Below, one piece after another: positions 32,147 to 40,736 of a stretch of 41,233 nucleotides of DNA (its first letter is position 1; every line of letters begins with the position of its first letter). The notes under the pieces were generated by a model, which was not told the DNA's origin, made no database searches, and saw nothing but the letters and a program-made list of their open reading frames with translations. This DNA is from Lentisphaeria bacterium UBA1724 (GTDB taxonomy: Bacteria; Verrucomicrobiota; Lentisphaeria; Oligosphaerales; Oligosphaeraceae): contig DCIO01000063.1 of the NCBI GenBank assembly GCA_002315885.1, forward strand, positions 1-41,233, in the 5' to 3' direction. A program made the translations under genes and the position numbers.

Positions 32147-34474
32147 ATGAAAAACCTCCTCGCCCTACTTTTGACACTCGTGGCCACCGCCCTCCCTGCT
32201 GTTCAGATCATTCTTCCGCAGAACGCCACTGCGCCAGAGAAGACCGCCGCGGAGGAACTGGCGAAATACATCCCCTTGCTCTCGGAAACCCCGGAACCCG
32301 CCGACATCGTCACGGACGCCAAGCTCCTCCACCCCGCCATCCATATCGGCAAATCCCCCGCGGCACTCACCGCATTGGGGCTCTCTTCCTGGGATGAGCT
32401 GAAGCCCGACGAAGTCTGCTACGCAGTCACCCAAGACGGCGACCTATGGCTGGCAGGCGAAGGCACCCGCGGCACCATCTATTCCATCTACGAACTCCTG
32501 GAACAGGAATACGGCGTCCGCTTCCTGACTGCCAAAACCGACTACATCCCCAAGAGTGCCTCCTTCGCCCTGCCCCCCGTAGGCACCCAGCGCCGCTATG
32601 CGCCCCAGCTCATCACCCGCGGAACGGGCTACTTCCAGCTCCCTCTGGGCGGTCCAGAATACATGACCAAATGCCGCAACAATTTCCTCTTCGGCATTCC
32701 CGAAGAATGGGGCAAACACGACAACATCATCGGCTTCTGCCACACCTTCGACCAGATGCTCCCAGAAAAGCCATACTTCCAGGAACACCCCGAGTGGTTC
32801 TCCCTGCGCAAAGGCGTCCGTGAAGGCGGTTCCAAGAAGCAGCTCTGCCTCACAAACCAGGAAATGCGCCAGGAGCTGATCAAGAAAGCCCTGGAACGCC
32901 TCCGGAAGGACGGCGGGAAATCCCACTACATCTCCATCAGCCAGAACGACAACGTCGACTACTGCGAATGCGATGAATGCAACAAGTTCGTCCAAGAACA
33001 CGGAAACCAGACCGACTTGCTCATGGATTGCGTCAACGCCGTGGCAGATGCCGTCAAGGACGAATTCCCCAATGTCTATGTGGAGACCCTGGCATACCAG
33101 TATACCCGACAGCCACCAAAGACCATCCTCCCGCGGGACAACGTGGCAGTCCAATACTGCACCATCGAGGCAAAATACCTCTATCCCATCGAATCCCAGC
33201 AAAACAACGACCTCTATGAGGAAATCCTCGCCTGGCGCTCCATCGCAAAGAAGATGCTCATCTGGAACTACGTGACTTTCTTCGGGGGCTTCCATCACCC
33301 ACATCCCAATTGGCACAACATCGAACCAGACCTGCGCTTCTTCCTGGATTCCAATGCCATCTGCGTCTTCGAACAGGGACCACACAACAACGGCGCATAT
33401 ATCGCCGACCTGGACGAACTGCGCACTTACATCATCCGTAATCTCCTCTGGAACCCCGAACTCTCCGAAGACGCACTCCGTCGGGAATTCTGCGAACTCT
33501 ACTACGGTCCCACGGGCGCACTCATCGCATACGACTACATCGGCTCACTCACCGCATTGGCCAAGGCACATCCCGACACCCCAAACACCTGCAGCCGTCA
33601 CGACGACTCCATCAACTGGATGAGCGACCAGGAACTGGCAACTCTCTGGAAGAGAATCTACAACAGCGTTATGGAAAGCAAAGATGACCCCGTCTATGGT
33701 CCGCGTATCGAATACATCGCCATGCCCCTCACCATGGACATTCTGGAACGGAGGACACTCCTCCAACCACCTGCCGAAAAAAGACTTCCTGAATTACAGG
33801 ACATCAATGTGGAAGAGGTAATCCTCTGGTGTGAGAAGGTCCTCAAGCGCGCCGAGGAAAATGGCCTGGTTGAGCTGACCGAGAGCAAGAAGCAGACCGC
33901 CACTATGTGGCTGGCAAAGATGAAGAGCGCATACACGGGAAGCGTGGAAATGCCCGTCGCACCCTCCGCAGGACCACGCCCCGCGGAATTCGACGCCGAC
34001 CAGCCCTGGTGGGGATGGAACATCGAGGAATTGTCCACGCAAATCTACGGCACAAAAAATGAGTGCGCAATCCTGGACGACCCCAACGCTGTCGGCGGAA
34101 AGGCAGCCCGCATGCCCACCACACACACAAACTGGTATGTCCAGGCAACCGATCTGCCACGGGCATCCTTCGATGTCTACCTCACCCTCCGATGCGATGT
34201 CAAACCAGGCGCACCCGCAGAAGGAAATGTGATCAGCTGCGGAAACTACGATGGCGGAAAAGGCCCCTGGGGCTCAAAATTCTCCGCCAGCGAAATGGCC
34301 GGCGACGAATACAAACTCCTCTATCTGGGACGACAGAATCTGGTGAAGTGCCAGTATTTCTACTGCGCACCACAAGTCAATCCCAACACCGAACGCATCT
34401 GGATCGACCGTATCATCGTCACAAACCCACAGGATGCGGACGGCAATCCCATCGACATCCCTGCAAAGCCCTGA
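32147..34474 (+). CDS. Secreted DUF4838-type glycan-related protein, copy 2
   Basis: A 775-residue paralogue of the preceding gene with the same order: signal peptide (about 1-18, ending LPAV), glucuronidase-like N-terminal domain ('GEGTRGTIYSIYELLEQEYGVRFL'), DUF4838 core and C-terminal beta domain. The Cys pattern 'YCECDECNKF' corresponds to 'FCQCENCKAF' in copy 1, and acidic residues of 'HPEWFSL', 'ISISQNDNVDYC' and 'QYCTIEAKYLY' are retained in both. These shared positions are the best candidates for a catalytic or binding site. The start codon directly abuts a 7-bp repeat and has no Shine-Dalgarno. The stop overlaps the methyltransferase start by one base. Confidence 0.85.
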   Translation: MKNLLALLLTLVATALPAVQIILPQNATAPEKTAAEELAKYIPLLSETPEPADIVTDAKLLHPAIHIGKSPAALTALGLSSWDELKPDEVCYAVTQDGDLWLAGEGTRGTIYSIYELLEQEYGVRFLTAKTDYIPKSASFALPPVGTQRRYAPQLITRGTGYFQLPLGGPEYMTKCRNNFLFGIPEEWGKHDNIIGFCHTFDQMLPEKPYFQEHPEWFSLRKGVREGGSKKQLCLTNQEMRQELIKKALERLRKDGGKSHYISISQNDNVDYCECDECNKFVQEHGNQTDLLMDCVNAVADAVKDEFPNVYVETLAYQYTRQPPKTILPRDNVAVQYCTIEAKYLYPIESQQNNDLYEEILAWRSIAKKMLIWNYVTFFGGFHHPHPNWHNIEPDLRFFLDSNAICVFEQGPHNNGAYIADLDELRTYIIRNLLWNPELSEDALRREFCELYYGPTGALIAYDYIGSLTALAKAHPDTPNTCSRHDDSINWMSDQELATLWKRIYNSVMESKDDPVYGPRIEYIAMPLTMDILERRTLLQPPAEKRLPELQDINVEEVILWCEKVLKRAEENGLVELTESKKQTATMWLAKMKSAYTGSVEMPVAPSAGPRPAEFDADQPWWGWNIEELSTQIYGTKNECAILDDPNAVGGKAARMPTTHTNWYVQATDLPRASFDVYLTLRCDVKPGAPAEGNVISCGNYDGGKGPWGSKFSASEMAGDEYKLLYLGRQNLVKCQYFYCAPQVNPNTERIWIDRIIVTNPQDADGNPIDIPAKP

Positions 34475-35616
34475 TGCCACGCACAACGGCACAACTCAAT
34501 CGCACCAAACGCGTCAACCTGGGCAGCTTCTATACCCCGACCAAATTCGTCAAGCTGGTCGGGGAGTGGCTCCAACAAGGCGGCGTCGGTGCCAACTGGA
34601 CCGTCGCCGATCTCTCCTGTGGGGATGGCGCGTTCCTGCAACTCCAGAAGACTCTCCCCGAAGCCAAATTCATCGGAAACGACATCGATGAAACTGCGGT
34701 CACTTCCGCCAAAAGGCGCTTCCCCAACGCGGAAATCCTCCAGCGGAATTGCCTGACGGATGTCTCTCGGGAGAATTTCCATATCGATGCGGAAGCCCCC
34801 CTGGCAATTGTGGGAAATCCGCCCTACAATGACTTCGGAAGCATCGTGGGACGGAAGACGAAGCTCCAGGGCAGCGCCACCACAGACCCCGCCCTGAAAC
34901 GCCGGGACATCGGATTGTCCGCACTGCTGGCATACGCACAACTGAAGCCCGAATTCGTGGCCGTCCTCCACCCACTGAGCTACCTCCTGAAGCCCGCCAA
35001 TTTCTCCGCAGGGAAGGAGTTCTTCCAGGACTACACCCTGGAAAAACACCTGGTCTTCTCCAGCCACGTCTTCAAATTCACCTCCCGACTGGCCGCATTC
35101 CCTGTCATCGCCACATTCTATCGACGGACACCGGAGCAAGGCATGACCTACGAGAAAGTCCATGCCATGGAATTCCAGACGGAAGAAGGAGAGACCTTCC
35201 GACTGAATCAATGGGACTACGTCTCCGACCGCATCCAGAAATACCCACACCCACAACGATATATTCCCGAAATCCTCTTCTATACCATGCGGGATATCAA
35301 CGCACTCTTCCGCTCAAAGACCTTCTTGGAAAAACGCATCGCCAATGCCGTGGATGTAGATCCAGCACAACTGCCATACTATTGCTACATCGACTGCTTC
35401 AAACGATATGCACAAGTCCCGTATTGGATGGGGAACTTCAATGTGCCTTTCCTCAAGGACCAATTCCCCGAAATCGCTGAGGATTTCCTCAAGGACGCCA
35501 TGTTCCACCACCCAGAAGTATTCGGAACAAAACACAAACAGCCCTCCAAGGCCGCCGTCCAACGCATCAAGGCCTATCTCGCCAAACTCCCCGTGGATAC
35601 CACACCCACAAAATAA
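34474..35616 (+). CDS. N6-adenine DNA methyltransferase
   Basis: A 380-residue protein. Start at 34474 overlaps the previous stop (TGATG). The N-terminal 'LGSFYTPTKFVKLV' is motif X of N6-adenine methyltransferases, 'ADLSCGDGAF' (D46, G50, G52) is the SAM-binding motif I, and 'VGNPPYNDFG' (N115-P-P-Y118) is the catalytic motif IV. The order X-I-IV and a C-terminal recognition region of ~250 residues suit a stand-alone type II or orphan enzyme that modifies adenine in a specific site. No restriction endonuclease, specificity subunit or phage gene is adjacent. Target sequence cannot be inferred. Confidence 0.9.
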   Translation: MPRTTAQLNRTKRVNLGSFYTPTKFVKLVGEWLQQGGVGANWTVADLSCGDGAFLQLQKTLPEAKFIGNDIDETAVTSAKRRFPNAEILQRNCLTDVSRENFHIDAEAPLAIVGNPPYNDFGSIVGRKTKLQGSATTDPALKRRDIGLSALLAYAQLKPEFVAVLHPLSYLLKPANFSAGKEFFQDYTLEKHLVFSSHVFKFTSRLAAFPVIATFYRRTPEQGMTYEKVHAMEFQTEEGETFRLNQWDYVSDRIQKYPHPQRYIPEILFYTMRDINALFRSKTFLEKRIANAVDVDPAQLPYYCYIDCFKRYAQVPYWMGNFNVPFLKDQFPEIAEDFLKDAMFHHPEVFGTKHKQPSKAAVQRIKAYLAKLPVDTTPTK

Positions 35617-35687
35617 CCTCATTCCAAACGCCCTCATCCCACAACTCCCTCCATGACCTCCAGCGCATCCTAACATCGGAGAATTCT

Positions 35688-36131
35688 ATGAACACCGATT
35701 TTTGCAAATTACTGGAAATTTGCCAACAAGTTTTTGGCACCCAGAATGTTTTGGAAGATGATGAACAAACCGTATTCGCAGTGAATTTCCAAGACCAATC
35801 GGTCTATTTCATTTCCACCGACGATGCCAGTATCTTTATCAGAATGCCACTCGGACAATGCAATGACCTGACACAGAAAAAAGAATTCTACGAAGAACTC
35901 CTGAGCGCAAATCTATTCGGGAATGGCACGGAAGGCGCAACACTCTCACTCAAAACGAATGACGATGGCATTGACGAACTGTGGTTAGGCGAACGATTGG
36001 ACCCCACGGAACTCCTGGAGGAAAAACTCCTCGTCGATTTCTGCGACACCATGCTCCAAGTCGCCTCGGACTGGAAAAAACGACTGGAACTCTATCAAAA
36101 TGCAAATGTCCCAAACAAGGAGGAACTGTAA
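35688..36131 (+). CDS. CesT-like type III secretion chaperone 1 of effector cassette
   Basis: A 147-residue acidic protein with class I T3SS chaperone layout: N-terminal helix ('FCKLLEICQQVFG'), beta strands ('TVFAVNFQDQSVYFIS', 'ASIFIRMPLGQ'), a helix 'FYEELLSANLFG' and the strand 'GATLSLKTNDDGIDELWLGERL', then a C-terminal helix. The ANLFGNGTEGATLSLK block mirrors MNYLFSGTRGATLSLK of the chaperone at 4587-5057. The start has GGAG upstream. It overlaps the next gene by one base (TAATG) and so belongs to a three-gene unit with the large protein at 36655. Its client is probably that protein. Confidence 0.8.
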   Translation: MNTDFCKLLEICQQVFGTQNVLEDDEQTVFAVNFQDQSVYFISTDDASIFIRMPLGQCNDLTQKKEFYEELLSANLFGNGTEGATLSLKTNDDGIDELWLGERLDPTELLEEKLLVDFCDTMLQVASDWKKRLELYQNANVPNKEEL

Positions 36132-36655
36132 TGACAAACCTATATGAACAGTTTTCCTGCATTCTGAAAGAATTCGGAGAAAAGATGCGCCATCCCCTGG
36201 CGTTTGACGAAGCCCTGGATTGCGCTTTCCTTGTAGACGGATACTACGCCTTCTCAATTCACTACCTACCTGAGTCCGACGGTATCATCCTGTGGACACT
36301 ACTGGGGGACCTGCCCGATGATGAACTCGCCGAAAAACGCGCGGAATACTTGCTGAGAATTCAGGACCTCGAACTACATACACGGGGATTCTCCATCGGC
36401 ATGGAAGAACAGGAACGCCGCATCGTGGCACACGATATCCGAAACGCAGAAGAAATCTATGACGTCGACCATCTTTCCGCGTGGATAAACGACCTCCTAG
36501 AAGTCACAAAGAATATCCGCAAAACCATGGCGGAGGAATTCCCGTATGATGCGGATTACGATATTGCGGATTTGATGGACACACCCACAGATGGCACTCA
36601 CGATCTTCCGCAAATCACCTTCCTGGATGAAAACGAAAATGGGGAGGTAAAATAA
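36131..36655 (+). CDS. CesT-like type III secretion chaperone 2 of effector cassette
   Basis: A 174-residue acidic protein. Start at 36131 overlaps the preceding stop; a longer frame exists upstream but lies inside chaperone 1. The pattern is again that of class I chaperones: 'YEQFSCILKEFGEKM', 'DCAFLVDGYYAFSIHYL', 'GIILWTLLGDLPDDEL' and a helix 'RAEYLLRIQDLELHTRGFSIGMEEQERRIVAH', with 'HTRGFSIGME' in the place of 'GTEGATLSLK'. It is more diverged and has a ~30-residue acidic C-terminal tail. It overlaps the start of the large protein by one base. Two chaperones for one effector suggest two binding regions or a heterodimeric chaperone. Confidence 0.7.
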   Translation: MTNLYEQFSCILKEFGEKMRHPLAFDEALDCAFLVDGYYAFSIHYLPESDGIILWTLLGDLPDDELAEKRAEYLLRIQDLELHTRGFSIGMEEQERRIVAHDIRNAEEIYDVDHLSAWINDLLEVTKNIRKTMAEEFPYDADYDIADLMDTPTDGTHDLPQITFLDENENGEVK

Positions 36656-39600
36656 TGGGCTTCTCTGATTTCCAACTCGGCAACAAATTCTGGCTCAATG
36701 CCAATGCAGGTGATTTCGCGAAACAGGTGGACGACGCCATCCGAAGCGAGGTGGGAGATATCCCCTCTGCCACTGTCAGCAAAAAGACCCTGGACGCACT
36801 CAAGCGACTGAAAGAACTGAAGAGCACCCAATTCTTCACACAGGAGGGTAAATCTTTCCTGAAAAGTGCCAGCGGGCGGGCCGAAATCTTCGCCGCGAGT
36901 CACTTCCTAGATGACCAACCGCTGGAAATCAACCAGGAGCGGGCGCGAATCAATGCCGAAGCACTGGGCGTCAATCGAGATGATTTCAAAAAACTCCTCG
37001 CATTCTTCCAGGAAACGACCCGCACAAAGGGTGGGAAAATCGGCGACATGGAAGTCCCCCCGGGACTGGAAGACTATCTGGAAGATGCGCTGGACATGGT
37101 GCTGGCTTCCGAAGAATTCACCCAACGCGCACAGGAGAACACCCCACTCTCCGAAGCAGGGAAATTGGCCCTCATGAACAGTGTCCTTGGAGTGGCAGTC
37201 CTCCTGCAAAAAGGGAAAATCTCCCGCGAGGCAATGCTGGTAATGCTTGATAGCAAGGCATTCGACCTCTCAAAGACTTCCGACATGCTTCAAATGGCAT
37301 GCGATTGCGCAAGAAAAGTGAAAGACATCTTCGCCGATGGCAAGGGCGTCGACAAGGCACTGGCGGAATGCGAAAGACAACTGGCCATCCTGAAAAGCAA
37401 ACCAGATGCCGATGAGGAAAAAATCAGGAAACTGGCACTCAAGATCGAGGATTTGCGGAATAGGGGCCGTCATTTGGTCACCAACCGACAACTGGCCTGC
37501 TGCATCCCTGATGACATCCCACTCGTCGACCCAACGGGCGAAATGGATACGGAAAAATATCAGGAAATGAAACTAAAGGAAATGAAAAATTCCCTGCGTA
37601 TGTTCCGATATGATCTCGATATCGCTACCGATAAAAAGATGGGACACAGGGAACGCTTCCGTAGATTCCTCGATGACTTGCGCTCCAGTTCCAGTGGTTT
37701 CGAGACACGCATGACACCAGAGCAATTTTCTGTATTGAAAGATGAGACAACCACTTTCAATAATGAACTCAAAGATATTCTGACGTCGTTAAATCAATTG
37801 ACTGGCGAAGAGTCCCAAACAAATGATTTCACCTTGGATTTCAACCAGACCATCACAACAGCCACGAAGTTGTCGCATGCCACCAATGACCGAATCCGGA
37901 ATTTCCAGGAATTCGATTCCGCAGAAAAAAAGACTGCTGATAAAATCCAGAAAAGCCTAGGAAAAATCGCGCAATTTGGCGGCATGCGAAAAGCGCGACT
38001 CGAAGTCGGACTGGATTTCATGATCGGACTGGACCCTAAATTCGCCACACTGAAAGTCAATGCAGGCACAAAATTCATCCTCGATGCGGAGATTTCCGTG
38101 CCAGAGGGCGGCGGACCGGTGACGGTGACAATAGCCAAACAAGGCGATGTCCACGCAGGCGCAAAAGCCTCTGCCGGCCTTTTGCCCGGAATGAGTGCCG
38201 GCGCGCAGGCGGAAGCCAACGCCGGGCTCGGGCGGACAACCTGTGTCACCTTCGCCTCCTTGGATGATTTTATCCATTCCATACAAGGGCGGGAAGTCAG
38301 CATCGACACTTTGGCCACACAGACCAGCTTCGGGTCCATTCTCCTTTCCAAACTGTCTCAAGTCGCCCGCGCTTCCACAAGGCGGTTCAAACTGGGCCTG
38401 GCGGAGTTGCAATTGCTTCGTGACCGGGAGATAGGAGACTGCATCCATTTTACCGAAGAAATGGAAAAGTTAGAAATCTTCACGGGAGCTGACTTAATTC
38501 GACAAAATCGACGCATGGCATTGAAGTCATCTTCTACCGTATTCGTATCCGCCTTTGGGGGAGCGGAAGCAGACGTCGGAGTGTCCCTAAACACCCAGCC
38601 TGCGGGGAAGAGTGGCGTCGGCATGGCTGCCCATGCCGGTCTGGGGACCAATGTCTCCACAAATTTCAATGTCCGACACACTGCATATTCACACTTTTCG
38701 GAAACATTGAAAGACCTCCCACTGCATCAAGTGGAGAGCTTTTTCCGGGAAGAAAAAGCAGAATTGATGCGCCAGCCATTCGTCAGACAGCACATCCAAA
38801 CCATCGACCAAATCCTCGCCGACACACGCACTCCCGAAGCAATTGCCAAGAACTTCGAAACACTTTTCCACGCATTCAAGGCCGCAGAAAAGGAAGCCAA
38901 CGGCCATGACCCCGCTGACAACACCTTCTGGGAAACATACGCACGACTCTCTAGGCTGCTTCTGGCTACATGCGAAATTTTGACGAAAAAGGCACAGGCG
39001 ATGCCTTTGGGAACACCGCAACAGCGACAACAGCTGCTTTCTCTGGCAAAGCGCGCAGAAAAATTCCTCCGGTCAGTCATCGTCAATTCACCGGTGAAAA
39101 TCCCTACGGAGATTGTCGAGAAATATCTGATGAAATCCCACGGTTTTTACGACCGTTCACGGATGTTCATTTCCGGGAAATGCGAAATCGGCGTGGAGAT
39201 TCATCCGCCGCATCCCGAGATCCCCACCGAGGAAGACCCGACGTCCATCGCAAAGAATGTCGGGAAAAAAGTCCTTAACACCACCTTTGAAAAAGGCCTC
39301 GATGCCGCAAAAGACCTGTTTGTGGCAAAGAGGACTGGCGTTGGCATGTCCTTTGAAATCTCCAAACCGATAGGAGACAAGAAGTCCTCCGTGCCCTGGA
39401 ATGACCATACTCTGTTAACACTGGATGTGACCCTGACTGCAGGTTTACCCCTTCGCACGCTGGTAGACATCATCGCGGAAGCAGCCACCCAACGGCTGCT
39501 AGCCGGCATAGAAGAGCCGCTTGGGGAAACGACAAAAGAAAAAAAGGACCGCTTGCTGGCGGAAATCAAAAACCAGCTCATTTCCTCTATTCTTGGCATT

Positions 39601-40407
39601 GTGACGGCAGACCTCAAGACGGTAGTCACAGATGAAAATGTCGTGGAAATTGGAAAAAAATTTATGGTGGCCACGGTCTGTGAGTTGGCAGCAAAATCCC
39701 CAACGTTTGCCAAATTGTTGGGTTCGGCAATCACGTCCCAAGGGACAGCAACGGCAGGAAAAAACGATGCCACCCCCACCGCAGACATGCCGAATATCGC
39801 CCCACCCGATGCGTCTACGAAAAAAACAATCTCATTGCATTTTTCAGACACTCGCTTCGTGGGATTTACTCTCGCCAATGAGTCCAAGAGCGATGGCATG
39901 CACGACATACCAATTCATGGGCCGCTAAATCTACATATCGGTTTCGGAACAACCTGCCGCAGAGTCGATTTCTCTATCCTGGCACGTCCAGACATCGATA
40001 CCGCACTGCGTTGCATGAATCACTTCAAGAAGAAGGATCAGGCAACCGCACGAAAAAAATTCATGACGCGGAATCAAAACGGAATGCTTCGGCTGCTTCA
40101 GGGAGTCAAAAGAGGAAACGATTTACAATTGGAGGAGGATGACGAAAAATTTGCCGAAGATCGAACACAACTTCGCGAAAGAATGGACCAGGTCACAAAT
40201 CTCTTGCAAGACGTCATTCATGCTCATCCAGAGGACGAATGCGCCGCAAAAGCACAAAAACTCCTGCAGACTTTCGATGAAATCGTGAATGACATAAAGC
40301 ACATGCCGGATGATATGCCAGACTTGAAAAAACTCAAACTGGCAGAGAAGTTCCTCCTCACTATGGTTTCCGCTTTCGATTTGGCAACAATAACTCTAGA
40401 CGGGTGA
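36655..40407 (+). CDS. Large candidate type III secretion effector
   Basis: A 1250-residue protein without signal peptide or obvious membrane helices, preceded by a good GGAGG and coupled to two chaperone genes. Residues 1-440 and several later stretches are helical and charged. Between them lie beta-rich, Gly/Ala-rich segments at about 447-534, 627-680, 836-930 and 1056-1110, with alternating hydrophobic residues ('ARLEVGLDFMIGL', 'VHAGAKASAGLLPG', 'VFVSAFGGAEADVGVSL', 'VGMAAHAGLG', 'LNLHIGFGTT'). Dispersed strands between helices could build a barrel, as described for AvrE/DspE-family effectors that are also served by CesT-type chaperones. I cannot show homology to AvrE; the effector role is inferred from context and size. 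No enzymatic motif was recognised. Translation stops at 40405-40407. Confidence 0.8.
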   Translation: MGFSDFQLGNKFWLNANAGDFAKQVDDAIRSEVGDIPSATVSKKTLDALKRLKELKSTQFFTQEGKSFLKSASGRAEIFAASHFLDDQPLEINQERARINAEALGVNRDDFKKLLAFFQETTRTKGGKIGDMEVPPGLEDYLEDALDMVLASEEFTQRAQENTPLSEAGKLALMNSVLGVAVLLQKGKISREAMLVMLDSKAFDLSKTSDMLQMACDCARKVKDIFADGKGVDKALAECERQLAILKSKPDADEEKIRKLALKIEDLRNRGRHLVTNRQLACCIPDDIPLVDPTGEMDTEKYQEMKLKEMKNSLRMFRYDLDIATDKKMGHRERFRRFLDDLRSSSSGFETRMTPEQFSVLKDETTTFNNELKDILTSLNQLTGEESQTNDFTLDFNQTITTATKLSHATNDRIRNFQEFDSAEKKTADKIQKSLGKIAQFGGMRKARLEVGLDFMIGLDPKFATLKVNAGTKFILDAEISVPEGGGPVTVTIAKQGDVHAGAKASAGLLPGMSAGAQAEANAGLGRTTCVTFASLDDFIHSIQGREVSIDTLATQTSFGSILLSKLSQVARASTRRFKLGLAELQLLRDREIGDCIHFTEEMEKLEIFTGADLIRQNRRMALKSSSTVFVSAFGGAEADVGVSLNTQPAGKSGVGMAAHAGLGTNVSTNFNVRHTAYSHFSETLKDLPLHQVESFFREEKAELMRQPFVRQHIQTIDQILADTRTPEAIAKNFETLFHAFKAAEKEANGHDPADNTFWETYARLSRLLLATCEILTKKAQAMPLGTPQQRQQLLSLAKRAEKFLRSVIVNSPVKIPTEIVEKYLMKSHGFYDRSRMFISGKCEIGVEIHPPHPEIPTEEDPTSIAKNVGKKVLNTTFEKGLDAAKDLFVAKRTGVGMSFEISKPIGDKKSSVPWNDHTLLTLDVTLTAGLPLRTLVDIIAEAATQRLLAGIEEPLGETTKEKKDRLLAEIKNQLISSILGIVTADLKTVVTDENVVEIGKKFMVATVCELAAKSPTFAKLLGSAITSQGTATAGKNDATPTADMPNIAPPDASTKKTISLHFSDTRFVGFTLANESKSDGMHDIPIHGPLNLHIGFGTTCRRVDFSILARPDIDTALRCMNHFKKKDQATARKKFMTRNQNGMLRLLQGVKRGNDLQLEEDDEKFAEDRTQLRERMDQVTNLLQDVIHAHPEDECAAKAQKLLQTFDEIVNDIKHMPDDMPDLKKLKLAEKFLLTMVSAFDLATITLDG

Positions 40408-40605
40408 GACCACAACGCGATTTTTTCCCGAAAAGGGAATGTCACGGCGCAACCGATTGCCCCCAGAAAAGACGTATGTGACGATGGGGACGACAACGGC
40501 ACCCACAAGGGGGGGATGGACCGGAAAACCGATTGCGCACCAGCGTTCCGTGCGTGGCAAATCCATTGCCACGTATGCCAAACTTATTTTTATACAAATC
40601 GTCGA

Positions 40606-40626
40606 TTGCAATTAAAAAAATTGCAA
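40606..40626. promoter_or_regulatory. Inverted repeat upstream of galK (TTGCAAT/ATTGCAA)
   Basis: Perfect 7-base arms, TTGCAAT at 40606-40612 and ATTGCAA at 40620-40626, separated by an A-rich 7-base spacer. Geometry fits an operator for a dimeric repressor or activator. No binding protein is known from the window. Confidence 0.45.
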
Positions 40627-40653
40627 CTAAAAACACCATTCCCAGGGAAACGC

Positions 40654-40679
40654 ACGCAGGGAAAACGGCGTTTTTGCGT
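40654..40679. promoter_or_regulatory. Large inverted repeat overlapping the galK promoter region
   Basis: Outer arms ACGCA (40654-40658) and TGCGT (40675-40679) enclose the perfect palindrome AAAACG-G-CGTTTT (40662-40674). A direct repeat CAGGGAAA also occurs at 40643-40650 and 40657-40664. The element ends where the -10-like box begins, so binding would affect transcription. Confidence 0.5.
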
Positions 40680-40690
40680 ATATAGAGTAT
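40679..40690 (+). promoter_or_regulatory. Promoter-like box for galK (TATATAGAGTAT)
   Basis: A variant of the TATAGTAT box, preceded by TTTTTGCG, with a second ATTATA close behind. It lies about 50 bases before the galK start. Confidence 0.4.
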
Positions 40691-40736
40691 ATTATACGGT
40701 TTCCGCACGTATAACCCCCTACTCTTTTTTCCACCT

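Larger units (their letters stand above)
40408..40736. other. 329-bp intergenic region upstream of galK
   Basis: No convincing gene is present. It contains two inverted repeats (40606-40626 and 40654-40679), a promoter-like box (40679-40690), and is AT-rich from about 40560 on, in contrast to the rest of the window. A short TTCCC/GGGAA hairpin (40425-40439) lies after the effector stop, without a T tract on its 3' side. Confidence 0.7.

Noticed and set aside
34474..40407. Prophage or integrated element boundary
   Set aside because: No integrase, tRNA, attachment-like direct repeat or phage structural gene was found around the methyltransferase and the effector cassette.
40421..40439. Terminator after the effector gene
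   Set aside because: The TTCCC/GGGAA stem has its T run on the 5' side and none on the 3' side.
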